DNA from: a virus
DNA length: 33,018 nt
Virus record (IMG/VR): IMGVR_UViG_3300025687_000178
Location: 1-33,018 of that record
Reading direction: 5' to 3' (one strand)
Shown: positions 19,337-28,323 of the stretch, one piece after another
Layout: each line of letters begins with the position of its first letter
Position numbering within the stretch: the stretch's first letter is position 1
Made by a program: the position numbers and the translations under genes
The notes under the pieces: generated by a model
What the model was told of the DNA's origin: nothing
Database searches by the model: none
The model's input: the letters and a program-made list of their open reading frames with translations, nothing else

Positions 19337-21469
19337 ATGGCAGAAGAAACTGAAGGCTTTATTGAAGACGATGCAATTGCACTAGCGGATGCAGAAGATT
19401 CTACTATTGAAGACGTTGATACAAATAAAATTATTCCATTTGTTATGGAACGGTATCACCGTGCAGACGATTATAGAAATCAAGATGAAGAACGGTGGTT
19501 ACGTGCCTATCGTAACTATCGTGGTATTTATGGATCTGACGTACAATTTACAGAAGCAGAAAAATCAAGAGTATTTATTAAAGTAACTAAAACAAAAACA
19601 CTTGCAGCATATGGTCAAATTGTAGACGTATTATTTGCAGGTCAAAAGTTTCCATTGACAATTGATCCAACAGAACTTCCCGATGGAGTTGTTGCCGATG
19701 TAAACTTTGACCCAAAAGAACCAGAACAATTAAAGCAGTCAGAACTTGGACAGGAAGTAAATCCATATGGGTTTGCTGGGGATGGACGGGATTTACCCGC
19801 AGGTGCTACAGCTAAAACTCTTTTGGAAAGTCTTGGATCATACAGAGATAAACTAGAGAATATTGACGGTGTTCGTGAGGGTGTAGGTAAAACGCCAACT
19901 GCAATTACGTTTAGCCCAGCTATGGTAGCTGCTAAGATGATGCAAAAGAAAATACACGATCAACTAGAAGAGTCTAGTGCAAGTAAACATCTACGCAGTA
20001 CAGCATTTGAAATGGCTTTGTTTGGTACTGGCGTAATGAAAGGACCATTTGCTGTAGACAAAGAATATCCTAATTGGAATGAAGATGGTGAATATACGCC
20101 TATTATGAAAACCATTCCACAAGTTTCACATGTATCTGTTTGGAATTTTTATCCTGATCCAGACGCAAACAATATGGATGAAGCTCAGTATGTAATTGAA
20201 CGTCATAAAATGTCACGTACACAATTACGTGCTTTAAAGAAACGTCCTTACTTTAGATCTTCTGTGATTGATGAAGCTGTACAGCTAGGCGAAAACTATA
20301 ATAAAGAATACTGGGAAGATGATTTATCTGACTATGCACCAGAGCATGGCGTAGAACGTTATGAGGTTCTTGAGTATTGGGGTATGTGTGATACCGAAAT
20401 GCTTGTAGAACAAGGTGTAGATATTCCAGATGAACTGCAAGACGTAGATGAACTACAAGCAAACATATGGATTTGTAATGGCAAGCTATTGCGTATGGTC
20501 TTGAATCCATTTAAACCTGCCACTATTCCTTACATGGCTGCACCTTACGAATTAAACCCATATTCATTCTTTGGGGTAGGTATTGCAGAAAATATGGATG
20601 ATACCCAAACTCTTATGAATGGGTTTATGAGAATGGCAGTTGACAATGCCGTATTATCTGGTAATCTTCTTATTGAGGTAGATGAAACAAACTTAGTTCC
20701 GGGTCAAGACTTGTCAGTATATCCCGGCAAAGTATTTAGGAGACAGGGTGGTGCTCCGGGGCAAGCTATCTTTGGTACAAAGTTTCCAAATGTTGCAGCA
20801 GAAAACTTACAGCTATTTGATAAAGCAAGGGTATTAGCCGATGAATCTACTGGTTTTCCATCTTTTGCACATGGTCAAACTGGAGTATCGGGGGTGGGTC
20901 GTACTGCTTCTGGCATTTCTATGCTTATGGGTGCCGCACAAGGCGGTATAAAGAATGTAATTAAAAATGTAGATGATTATCTATTACGTCCTCTTGGTGA
21001 GGGTTTGTTTAGATTTAATATGCAGTTTGACTTTGATCCTACAATCAAAGGTGATTTGGAAGTTAAAGCTCGTGGAACAGAAAGTCTTATGGCTAATGAG
21101 GTACGTAGCCAAAGACTTATGCAGTTTATGCAGATTGCATCTAGCCCAGCATTAGCACCCTTTGCTAAGTTTCAATACATTATTAGAGAGATTGCAAAGT
21201 CTCTTGACCTTGACCCTGACAAAGTAACCAACAATATGGATGAAGCTGCAATCCAAGCTGAACTTATGAAAGACTTTCAGCAACCAGCACAACCCGTTCC
21301 TGCAGGTGCAAACCCAGCAGATCCTACAGGAGCAGGTGGCGGTACGATAGGTACTGGACAAGTACCAACACCACAGGAACAAGGATTTAGCGGAAATGAC
21401 GGACAAGGAGCACCTCAACAAGCTCAAGGGGTTGGTGAACAACCACCAGCAATGGGACCAGTTCAGTAA
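19337..21469 (+). CDS. Portal protein (710 aa)
   Basis: Dodecameric ring at the capsid vertex through which DNA is packaged and ejected. At 710 aa it has the size of P22-like and HMO-2011-type portals. It begins with an acidic N-terminus, then MERYHRADDYRNQDEERWLR, a mid-protein DDTQTLMNGFMRMAVDNAVL segment (usual in these portals), and a Pro/Gly/Gln-rich C-terminal tail (about 660-710). AGGA precedes the ATG. The C-terminal end overlaps the next gene by 74 bases. Confidence 0.9.
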   Translation: MAEETEGFIEDDAIALADAEDSTIEDVDTNKIIPFVMERYHRADDYRNQDEERWLRAYRNYRGIYGSDVQFTEAEKSRVFIKVTKTKTLAAYGQIVDVLFAGQKFPLTIDPTELPDGVVADVNFDPKEPEQLKQSELGQEVNPYGFAGDGRDLPAGATAKTLLESLGSYRDKLENIDGVREGVGKTPTAITFSPAMVAAKMMQKKIHDQLEESSASKHLRSTAFEMALFGTGVMKGPFAVDKEYPNWNEDGEYTPIMKTIPQVSHVSVWNFYPDPDANNMDEAQYVIERHKMSRTQLRALKKRPYFRSSVIDEAVQLGENYNKEYWEDDLSDYAPEHGVERYEVLEYWGMCDTEMLVEQGVDIPDELQDVDELQANIWICNGKLLRMVLNPFKPATIPYMAAPYELNPYSFFGVGIAENMDDTQTLMNGFMRMAVDNAVLSGNLLIEVDETNLVPGQDLSVYPGKVFRRQGGAPGQAIFGTKFPNVAAENLQLFDKARVLADESTGFPSFAHGQTGVSGVGRTASGISMLMGAAQGGIKNVIKNVDDYLLRPLGEGLFRFNMQFDFDPTIKGDLEVKARGTESLMANEVRSQRLMQFMQIASSPALAPFAKFQYIIREIAKSLDLDPDKVTNNMDEAAIQAELMKDFQQPAQPVPAGANPADPTGAGGGTIGTGQVPTPQEQGFSGNDGQGAPQQAQGVGEQPPAMGPVQ

Positions 21470-21611
21470 CTATTTAGATTTACTGATAGCCCAACAGCAT
21501 CGTTCTATGGAACAAACAGACAACACACAAATAATGTATAGAGCACAAGGTGCTATCTATCAGTTGCGTAGATTAAAACTATTACGTGATGAAGTTTTAA
21601 AGAATGGATAA
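21396..21611 (+). CDS. Small helical protein overlapping the portal gene (71 aa)
   Basis: KLKGLVNNHQQWDQFSNYLD, then LLIAQQHRSMEQ and YQLRRLKLLRDEVLKNG: an all-helical protein often found between portal and the next virion gene in marine phages. The ATG lies in the portal gene (74-base overlap), and its stop overlaps the next start. Role unknown; perhaps a portal or internal-virion accessory protein. Confidence 0.75.
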   Translation: MTDKEHLNKLKGLVNNHQQWDQFSNYLDLLIAQQHRSMEQTDNTQIMYRAQGAIYQLRRLKLLRDEVLKNG

Positions 21612-24585
21612 ACCTATGATGGAACAACAAATGGAACTATTTAGACGTGGTGGTCTTAACGACGAAGGCGGCGAAATAGATGAAGTATCTGGAAATGAAG
21701 TTCCCGTTGGTGGAACTAAAAAAGGCGTAAGGGATGACGTACCTGCTATGGTAAGTGAAGGTGAGTTTGTTTTTCCAGAAGATGTTGTTCGATACATTGG
21801 TTTAGATAAACTTATGCAATTGCGTCAGCAAGCTAAGATGGGTTTGAAAACAATGGAAGCTATGGGTCAAATGGGTAATGGTGATGAAGCCACTATTCCT
21901 GATGATTTACCATTTGATATGGCTGATCTTATTATTGTTGCTGGTGATACTGGTGAAGAATTAGAAATGCAAGAAGGTGGATTTGTACGGCGTCCAACAA
22001 CTGTTACACGTACAACACAACAACCTACCTATGCACAACCGCCTGTAGCTACACTACCGCCTGAACAACCTGTGTTTAGAAGTGTTCGTTCTCTTACTCC
22101 TCAGATAGAACGACCAGCACCTAGTGTTATAAATTTTGATAAACTTATGGGTGATGCTCGTATTAATTTTAAAGAGTATAGAAATGCAAGTGGGCAATCT
22201 ATACTTATTCCATTTTTAGGTGACAGTCCTATTTTTCCTATTCCACAAGGCTATTCGTTATACCAACCCTCTGCAGAAGAAACTACAACTGAAGAGCAAG
22301 AAGCAGTTGAAGAAGTAAATGAAGCATTAGCAAACGCACCTCGTGATTCTTCTGAAAGTAGAAGTAGCTCTGCAATAGTCAGAAATGAATTTACAGAAGC
22401 TGGTAGTTGGGAAGGTGTACCTCTTGACATGTATATAAAAGAAGCTACTAAATTTGTAGATGGTACTTCTTCACTTGCTACAGGTATTATGGGAGCATTT
22501 GGTGGTTTACCTATGGGTTTGTTTACACGAGTAGCTGCATCTGACCAAAAGAAACGTATACTTGCAACTATTGATAAACGTATTCAAGAAGCTATGGGAA
22601 CACCTATTGAAGGACAAGTTGCACAACTAAGAAAAATTAAAGCTATACTTGAGGGTAAAGAAGCTCCAGCAGGTGCTTTTGATAAAGTTAAAAGTATAGT
22701 AAAAGGCATACTTGCCCCTGAAGAAATAAAACAACAAGCTGTAAAAGTTGCAGCAAATTCACCCGTTAAAATGGAAACACCTGAATCTGATGCAGCTTTA
22801 ACTGAACAAGTTCAACAGTATATTTTAAGTGGTGATGGTACTTCACCTGAACTTGCAGGAATTATGCAAGATGTAGCAGACTATGAAATGGGTAGACCCA
22901 CTAGAATAACACAAGAAACTATAAATCGAGTGGAACAACTTAGAGCAATGGAACAACAAGGTGTAGATCCTTTAGACATAAGCCAAGTACCTCCTGTACC
23001 TACACAAGCAGTTAGACCTGCACCTCAAATAGGAAAATTACCTGCAGCACCTACAATGTATCAACCTCCAGAAGAAGTGTATACCGATTTAGAACGTGGA
23101 TTAATTACTAGAGGTGGTCAACCTATTCAATATTTAGATGAAAAAGATATTGCTAGAGAGGCTTATTCAAAACAAGCTCCATCTCAACCTTATGAATTTT
23201 TTGAATCTGTCCAATTACCTACAGGTACAGGTGGTATGCTTAGAGATGGTTCAGCGCAACCTAAAGATCCACTTGCTCGTTTAACAGAAGAAGAAACACA
23301 AAGAAGAACTGCAAGAATACAAAGAGAAGATCCAATTGCAAAAAGAGCAGAACTGGCTTCTGTGTATCAAACTCCCTCTGTAGTAGCAGGTCAACCTGTT
23401 GTTACACCACCTACTCCTGTTTCTTATGAATTGCCAGATGAATTAACTATACCTGCTTTTACTCAACCTACTCCTGCTGTTGCACCCACAACAGAAACTC
23501 CAACTGTTAGTCAAATAGACTATACTGATATTCAAACATCTGGACCACCTAGTGTGCCTGATGCTATTCGTACTCCATTAGGAACTGCAGCAGCAGCAAG
23601 TGCTCGTGAACAAGAATCTACTTTACCAACTGCAGTTACACCAACACCTACACCTACTGTACAAGAGCAAATGGCAACAGCACTTCCTGCACAAACTATT
23701 TCTGGACCTAAAGCAGATGAAGTTTCTCAAATGCCAGATCCTTATGCATATATGTTTGAGACACCTAAAGAAACAGTCGTTTCTCCTGCAACACCTAGTT
23801 ATGCAACAATGGATATGGGAGAAGCAGGTAGAACAGAAAAAGTAATACCTACTACTACTACTACAGCAAAAGTAGAAGACCCATATGGAATTGGCGATGT
23901 TGGTGAGTTTGGAGGAACGCCAATTACTACTACTACTACAAAAGCTACACCTAAAGATGATAAACCTGCTACTACTACACAACCTTCATTAGCACCTGAT
24001 GTATCATTACGTCCTCAAGCAAGACCAACAACAACTGCACCTAAAGACGATAAACCTGCTACTACAACTACAACCAGTAAAGATACTAACGTTGCATCAT
24101 CTGGTCGTACTGAAACACAAATTCAAAATGATATTAACCAAGCACTTAAAAATTCAGGTGGAGAATGGACATCTGAATTAAACAACCTTGTGTCTGAACG
24201 TGACAGTGCTCGTGCAAATGAAGGAAGCTCTGGAGGTGGAGGAGGAGGTGATAGTGGTGGATCATCTGGTGGCGGTGGTTGTGTAATTGCTACTCATGCT
24301 GTAGCCAACGGAGCATTTCAATGGTCAGATAAACAAAATGCTATTGAATGGTGTAAAAATACTCTTCACGACAAGTGGTGGGGTGAAACTATGCGTAAAG
24401 GATACAGATACTTAGGACGTAAGCACATTGCTAATGGAACAGCCGAAACTGTATATAAAGAATTTAAAGAGTGTATTGAATGGGCAAATGGAAAACGTCC
24501 ATTTAGTATAAAAATTGCATCGAGATACTATTATCGTGCTGCACAAACATTTATTGTTGGACTTTTTGTAAAAGAGGACGTATAA
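21604..24585 (+). CDS. Large virion-associated protein, Thr/Pro-rich, with C-terminal Cys domain (993 aa)
   Basis: The N-terminal 110 residues (FRRGGLNDEGGEIDE, SEGEFVFPEDVVRYIGLDKL, LPFDMADLIIVAGD) are of the type seen in internal or tail proteins of marine podoviruses. Residues about 130-780 are low-complexity and Pro/Thr/Gln-rich, and 765-840 carries poly-Thr runs and a twice-repeated PKDDKPATTT. A Gly/Ser linker then leads to a compact C-terminal domain (893-993) starting CVIATHAV and rich in Trp/Lys/Arg. It is the longest complete gene here. A probable internal or ejection protein, inferred from position. Confidence 0.75.
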   Translation: MDKPMMEQQMELFRRGGLNDEGGEIDEVSGNEVPVGGTKKGVRDDVPAMVSEGEFVFPEDVVRYIGLDKLMQLRQQAKMGLKTMEAMGQMGNGDEATIPDDLPFDMADLIIVAGDTGEELEMQEGGFVRRPTTVTRTTQQPTYAQPPVATLPPEQPVFRSVRSLTPQIERPAPSVINFDKLMGDARINFKEYRNASGQSILIPFLGDSPIFPIPQGYSLYQPSAEETTTEEQEAVEEVNEALANAPRDSSESRSSSAIVRNEFTEAGSWEGVPLDMYIKEATKFVDGTSSLATGIMGAFGGLPMGLFTRVAASDQKKRILATIDKRIQEAMGTPIEGQVAQLRKIKAILEGKEAPAGAFDKVKSIVKGILAPEEIKQQAVKVAANSPVKMETPESDAALTEQVQQYILSGDGTSPELAGIMQDVADYEMGRPTRITQETINRVEQLRAMEQQGVDPLDISQVPPVPTQAVRPAPQIGKLPAAPTMYQPPEEVYTDLERGLITRGGQPIQYLDEKDIAREAYSKQAPSQPYEFFESVQLPTGTGGMLRDGSAQPKDPLARLTEEETQRRTARIQREDPIAKRAELASVYQTPSVVAGQPVVTPPTPVSYELPDELTIPAFTQPTPAVAPTTETPTVSQIDYTDIQTSGPPSVPDAIRTPLGTAAAASAREQESTLPTAVTPTPTPTVQEQMATALPAQTISGPKADEVSQMPDPYAYMFETPKETVVSPATPSYATMDMGEAGRTEKVIPTTTTTAKVEDPYGIGDVGEFGGTPITTTTTKATPKDDKPATTTQPSLAPDVSLRPQARPTTTAPKDDKPATTTTTSKDTNVASSGRTETQIQNDINQALKNSGGEWTSELNNLVSERDSARANEGSSGGGGGGDSGGSSGGGGCVIATHAVANGAFQWSDKQNAIEWCKNTLHDKWWGETMRKGYRYLGRKHIANGTAETVYKEFKECIEWANGKRPFSIKIASRYYYRAAQTFIVGLFVKEDV

Positions 24586-24803
24586 TGGACATAAAAAGTA
24601 CATATGGAGAATACCTAGCTCAAGTAGGTGCTCGTTACAATAAACTTTCTGAAGATGAAAAGGATATAGTACGTGCAATGCGTGGTACGCAACAAGGTTT
24701 GGTTCTTAGTAAAGTACTAGGAAATGAATTGGCACTTGCTGATTTAGGTGTAAAACGAACACCAACAGCAAGACCAAAAAGACGTGGACTAGGAACACGA
24801 TAA
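24585..24803 (+). CDS. Small protein before the scaffold (72 aa)
   Basis: EYLAQVGARYNKLSEDEKDI followed by VRAMRGTQQGLVLSKVLGNE, then a basic tail (RTPTARPKRRGLGTR). Family unknown; similar small genes often lie before the scaffold in related phages. Starts at an overlapping TAATG. Confidence 0.72.
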   Translation: MDIKSTYGEYLAQVGARYNKLSEDEKDIVRAMRGTQQGLVLSKVLGNELALADLGVKRTPTARPKRRGLGTR

Positions 24804-24873
24804 ATAACCTAGATACGCTGGCTACTCATCCCCCATCCAACATGGCTACGGTGGCCCCAGTTAAGGAAATAAC

Positions 24874-25731
24874 ATGTCTGAAGAAATGGTAGTGGAACAA
24901 CCACAGAAATCTATGGCGTTTATGACAAAGCCATATTCTAATCAAGATCGTATTAAGAAAGACGAAGAAGAATTAGAGCAACTTATTGCACAACAAAAAG
25001 GTGAAGCACAGGAAGAATCTGTAGAAGAAGAACCTACAAGTGCAGAGGAAAAAAGTTTTAAAAAACGTTATGGTGATCTTCGTCGTCACATGCAGCAAAA
25101 AGAAAAAGATTGGGAAGATAAGTTTAAACAACTTGAAAGCCAACTAAAAGAAGTAACACGTAAGGAAATTAAACTTCCTAAGTCTGATCAAGACATTGAA
25201 ACTTGGGCTGCACAATACCCTGATGTAGCAGCTATAGTTGAAACAATTGCAATTAAAAAAGCTCGTGAACAAAGTGCTGGACTAGAGGATCGTGTAAAAG
25301 AAATTGATGAGCTTAGAGCTACAGCTTCCAGAGAAAAAGCAGAAGTAGAATTAATGAAGGCTCACCCAGACTTTGGTGAAATTCGTGAAAGTGATGATTT
25401 CCATGAATGGGCAGAAGAACAACCAAAGTGGGTTCAAGATGCTCTTTATGAAAATGATAGTGATGCTCGTTCTGCTGCACGTGCAATTGATTTATATAAA
25501 GCAGATCGTAATATTAAACCTAAAAAATCTGCAAATGAAAAAGATGCAGCCCGTTCTGTAGGTAGTCGTAACAGTAGAAGTCAACCTGATACAGACTCAG
25601 AAGGAATGGTATATAAAGAAAGTGTCGTAAATAAAATGACCGCAGCACAATATGAAAAAGCAGCCGACGATATTATGGAAGCTATTCGTACTGGTAAATT
25701 TATTTATGATATGTCGGGTTCTGCCCGATAA
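24874..25731 (+). CDS. Head scaffolding protein (285 aa)
   Basis: Acidic, Glu/Lys/Gln-rich, with long coiled-coil-like stretches (about 25-120 and 140-175), and a basic/Ser-rich C-terminal region (NEKDAARSVGSRNSRSQ). It lies directly upstream of the major capsid gene, the usual scaffold position. It guides capsid assembly and is removed before DNA packaging. AAGGA lies 6 bases before the ATG. Confidence 0.83.
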   Translation: MSEEMVVEQPQKSMAFMTKPYSNQDRIKKDEEELEQLIAQQKGEAQEESVEEEPTSAEEKSFKKRYGDLRRHMQQKEKDWEDKFKQLESQLKEVTRKEIKLPKSDQDIETWAAQYPDVAAIVETIAIKKAREQSAGLEDRVKEIDELRATASREKAEVELMKAHPDFGEIRESDDFHEWAEEQPKWVQDALYENDSDARSAARAIDLYKADRNIKPKKSANEKDAARSVGSRNSRSQPDTDSEGMVYKESVVNKMTAAQYEKAADDIMEAIRTGKFIYDMSGSAR

Positions 25732-25737
25732 AAAGAG

Positions 25738-25765
25738 TTGACATATAAGTTAATTATGATATAAC
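25738..25765 (+). promoter_or_regulatory. Candidate strong sigma70-type promoter ahead of the capsid gene
   Basis: Perfect -35 TTGACA (25738-25743), 16 bases, and TATAAC (25760-25765; 5 of 6 matches). It lies just after the scaffold stop, about 220 bases before the capsid start. It would give capsid mRNA independent of read-through. Confidence 0.65.
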
Positions 25766-25779
25766 TATATGTATACTAT

Positions 25780-25818
25780 AAAAAGTGTAGCCCCTTCATA
25801 GGTTTACCTACACTTTTT
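25780..25818 (+). terminator. Stem-loop with A-run and T-run just after the promoter
   Basis: AAAAAGTGTAG (25780-25790) pairs perfectly with CTACACTTTTT (25808-25818). The U-run end and A-run start are typical of a bidirectional intrinsic terminator, although the stem is short on G/C. A transcript from the promoter at 25738 would begin at about 25772 and meet this hairpin almost at once, so it could be a terminator for the scaffold mRNA, a leader hairpin of the capsid mRNA, or an attenuator. Confidence 0.65.
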
Positions 25819-25983
25819 GTAACTTTAGCAAACAACAAGTACTTTCGGACTCACCTAATCCCTCGTGGCCCATAAGGTGTAATGTAGGCCAACATTACGT
25901 TTTATGCACCCTAGTACATTAGCCTCTAGTAAGTAAAGTTAGTTTTGCATCTGTGTGCTCATAATGCTATAAGGAGAATATCA
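25819..25983 (+). promoter_or_regulatory. Structured leader of the capsid mRNA
   Basis: Non-coding, 165 bases. Contains a clear hairpin GTAATGT-AGGCCA-ACATTAC near 25880-25900, with GGTG/CACC flanks able to close a larger stem, and then AAGGAG at about 25970 as the capsid ribosome site. Confidence 0.6.
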
Positions 25984-27045
25984 ATGGCATTTTCAACAGC
26001 GTCAGGTTACGGCAACCTGCCTAATGGCAATTTTAGTCCCGTAATCTATTCCAAACAGGTGCAACTTGCATTCCGCAAAGCATCTGTTGTTGAAGCAATT
26101 ACTAACTCTGATTATTTCGGAGAGATTGCAAACATGGGCGATAGTGTCAAAATCATTAAAGAACCTGAGATTACAGTGAAGGCGTACTCACGTGGTACGA
26201 CGATCACTCCACAGGATCTTGATGACGAAGACTTTTCATTGACCATTGACAAAGCTAACTACTTTGCCTTTAAGGTTGATGATATTGAGGAAGCTCACTC
26301 ACACGTGAATTTCCAATCTATCGCATCTGATCGTGCAGCCTATCGTTTGGCTGACCAATTTGACCAAGACGTTCTTGGATATATTTCTGGCTTTACACAG
26401 TCAGCAATTCATGGACGTGCCAATACAGCTAACACAACCGTAAATGGTTCTAAGGCTGTAACGACTGCTGGTTCTGATGAACTACTTGCTAACATGAAGT
26501 TGGATGCGTCCGACTTTAATGCTGGTACTGGTGGTAATTCTATCGTTGTCAAGCCTCGTACAGGTGCAGACACGTTAAACACCACTGCAGCTAATGCGAC
26601 ACCAATGCAAGTTATTGCACGTATGTCACGTAAGCTGGATCAGCAAAATGTTGACACGTCAGGTCGTTGGCTCGTAATTGACCCTGTGTTTGCTGAACTT
26701 CTAAAAGATGAAGACTCACGTCTTTTGAACTCAGACTTCGGTGGATCAGGACTTCAAAACGGCTTGATCATCAATAACATTCACGGCTTTAAAGTCTTTA
26801 TGTCTAACAACCTTCCTGAAGTAGGTGACGGTCCAACCTCAACTACATCTTCAGGTTCTACTCACTACGGTGTATTGGTTGCTGGTCATTCATCTGCCGC
26901 TGCAACTGCAGAACAGATTAACAAGACTGAAACATACCGTGATCCAGATTCATTCGCTGACATTGTTCGGGGTATGCATCTATACGGTCGTAAGATCCTT
27001 CGTCCAGAAGCTCTGGTCAATGCGATCTATACGTCAGGTCTATAA
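25984..27045 (+). CDS. Major capsid protein (353 aa)
   Basis: MAFSTASGYGNLPNGNFSPV, then a beta/alpha pattern with SVKIIKEPEITVKAYSRGTT and the acidic DLDDEDFSLTIDKANYFAFK, fits the HK97-fold capsid proteins of marine podoviruses. A frame continues 13 codons upstream (25945), but AAGGAG precedes the ATG at 25984. It follows scaffold and promoter and precedes the decoration gene. Confidence 0.88.
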   Translation: MAFSTASGYGNLPNGNFSPVIYSKQVQLAFRKASVVEAITNSDYFGEIANMGDSVKIIKEPEITVKAYSRGTTITPQDLDDEDFSLTIDKANYFAFKVDDIEEAHSHVNFQSIASDRAAYRLADQFDQDVLGYISGFTQSAIHGRANTANTTVNGSKAVTTAGSDELLANMKLDASDFNAGTGGNSIVVKPRTGADTLNTTAANATPMQVIARMSRKLDQQNVDTSGRWLVIDPVFAELLKDEDSRLLNSDFGGSGLQNGLIINNIHGFKVFMSNNLPEVGDGPTSTTSSGSTHYGVLVAGHSSAAATAEQINKTETYRDPDSFADIVRGMHLYGRKILRPEALVNAIYTSGL

Positions 27046-27059
27046 GGGAGGAATGAGAT

Positions 27060-27545
27060 ATGGCACTTGGTGATAATACTCTAGCTTCCGCACGTGGTAA
27101 TTCACAACGTGGACGCAACCCTTATATGGTTCAAACTACATTGAACTGGGCTACAGCTTTGTCAGACAAAGGTGGTGCTCTTGCAGCAACCGATATTGTT
27201 CCTGTCATTGCTGTACCAAAAGGTACAATGATTTTGAATGCAGGTATTGAAGTAGTTACGGCTACTGATGGTTCAACTTTTACTGTTAATCTTGGCACAG
27301 GAGTTGACCCTGACGTATTTGCTGCTACTTTTGATGCAACATCTGCGGCTGGTGTTCTTTCACAGAACCCTGCAGCTTATCAGCCAGTAATGGCTGTAGC
27401 TGATGACAACATTGATGTTGTTATTGCTGCTCTTTCAGGTGGTGCAGTTACCTCTGGTGAGTTCCGTGTATGGGCAGTTCTTATGGATTGCACCGACACA
27501 GGTGACATGGCTGCTAATGAAGTAGCTCGTGACGCACTTGCATAA
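27060..27545 (+). CDS. Putative head decoration protein (161 aa)
   Basis: Gly/Ala/Val-rich, beta-rich protein: an N-terminal basic stretch (ASARGNSQRGRN), then strands such as DIVPVIAVPKGTMILNAGIE and TFTVNLGTG. It lies directly after the major capsid gene, in the usual place of decoration or capsid-stabilising proteins. GGAGG lies 8 bases before the ATG. Confidence 0.68.
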   Translation: MALGDNTLASARGNSQRGRNPYMVQTTLNWATALSDKGGALAATDIVPVIAVPKGTMILNAGIEVVTATDGSTFTVNLGTGVDPDVFAATFDATSAAGVLSQNPAAYQPVMAVADDNIDVVIAALSGGAVTSGEFRVWAVLMDCTDTGDMAANEVARDALA

Positions 27546-27557
27546 TAACTAAACACT

Positions 27558-27581
27558 GAGGGGCTGGGAAACTGGCCCCTC
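27558..27581 (+). terminator. GC-rich stem-loop between decoration and tail genes
   Basis: GAGGGGC-(10 bases)-GCCCCTC. Perfect 7-bp stem. No U-run follows, so it may act as an mRNA stabiliser or partial terminator rather than a full stop. Confidence 0.55.
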
Positions 27582-27604
27582 TAGGCTTATCTAAAGAGAT
27601 TCTT

Positions 27605-28321
27605 ATGGCTACTTTTATTAACCTGACAAATGAGCTACTACGTAGACTTAATGAAGTTCAGATCACAGAGTCTGAGTTTACTTCAGTTAAGAACGTACAA
27701 GCTCTTGCTAAAGATGCTATTAACTCAGCTACTAGGCAAATGTTACAGGATGCTCAAGAGTGGCCTTTTTTGTTGACAACAACAACACAAACACTTACAG
27801 CAGGAACAGGAACGTATGACTTTCCTGCAGATTATTCCAAAGCAGATTGGGATACATTTTATATTAGACAACTAACTTCTGAAAACAATACACCTAAAAA
27901 ACTTAGACTTACAACATTTGATCAGTATATTAGTTACTATAAACCATTAGAAGATTTAGGTGGAGAATCATCTCGTAGTGATCCTGATTTAGTGTACATG
28001 ACACTAGAAGAAAAGTTTGGTGTACATCCTGTACCTGATGCAGCATATGTAATTGAATATAGGTACTTTAAGTTTCCTGCAGATTTAACTGCATCTAGTG
28101 ATGTATCTGTTGTACCCGATAGATTTAAACACGTTCTTATTGATGGTGCTATGATGTACATGATGTTGTTTAGATCTAATGAACAAAGTGCAGCTATGCA
28201 CAGTCAAAAATTTGAACAGGGTATTGATATGATGAGAAGATTACTTCTTGACTATCCTGTTAATGTTATATCTACAATGATTAATAGACCTACAAGTAGA
28301 ATTACAACAGATGGATTCTAA
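27605..28321 (+). CDS. Head-tail adaptor/gatekeeper-like protein (238 aa)
   Basis: An N-terminal helical region (FINLTNELLRRLNEVQITES, then VKNVQALAKDAINSATRQML) followed by beta-rich middle strands is the pattern of T7 gp11-like tail adaptor or gatekeeper proteins in marine podoviruses. Position between capsid and the 594-aa tail protein supports it. Confidence 0.75.
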   Translation: MATFINLTNELLRRLNEVQITESEFTSVKNVQALAKDAINSATRQMLQDAQEWPFLLTTTTQTLTAGTGTYDFPADYSKADWDTFYIRQLTSENNTPKKLRLTTFDQYISYYKPLEDLGGESSRSDPDLVYMTLEEKFGVHPVPDAAYVIEYRYFKFPADLTASSDVSVVPDRFKHVLIDGAMMYMMLFRSNEQSAAMHSQKFEQGIDMMRRLLLDYPVNVISTMINRPTSRITTDGF

Positions 28322-28323
28322 CA

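Noticed and set aside
24780-24890. A -1 frameshift extending the 72-aa protein into the open frame before the scaffold
   Set aside because: The frame stays open for about 30 codons, but the A-run at 24776-24780 has only five As and does not form a standard slippery heptamer in the right frame.
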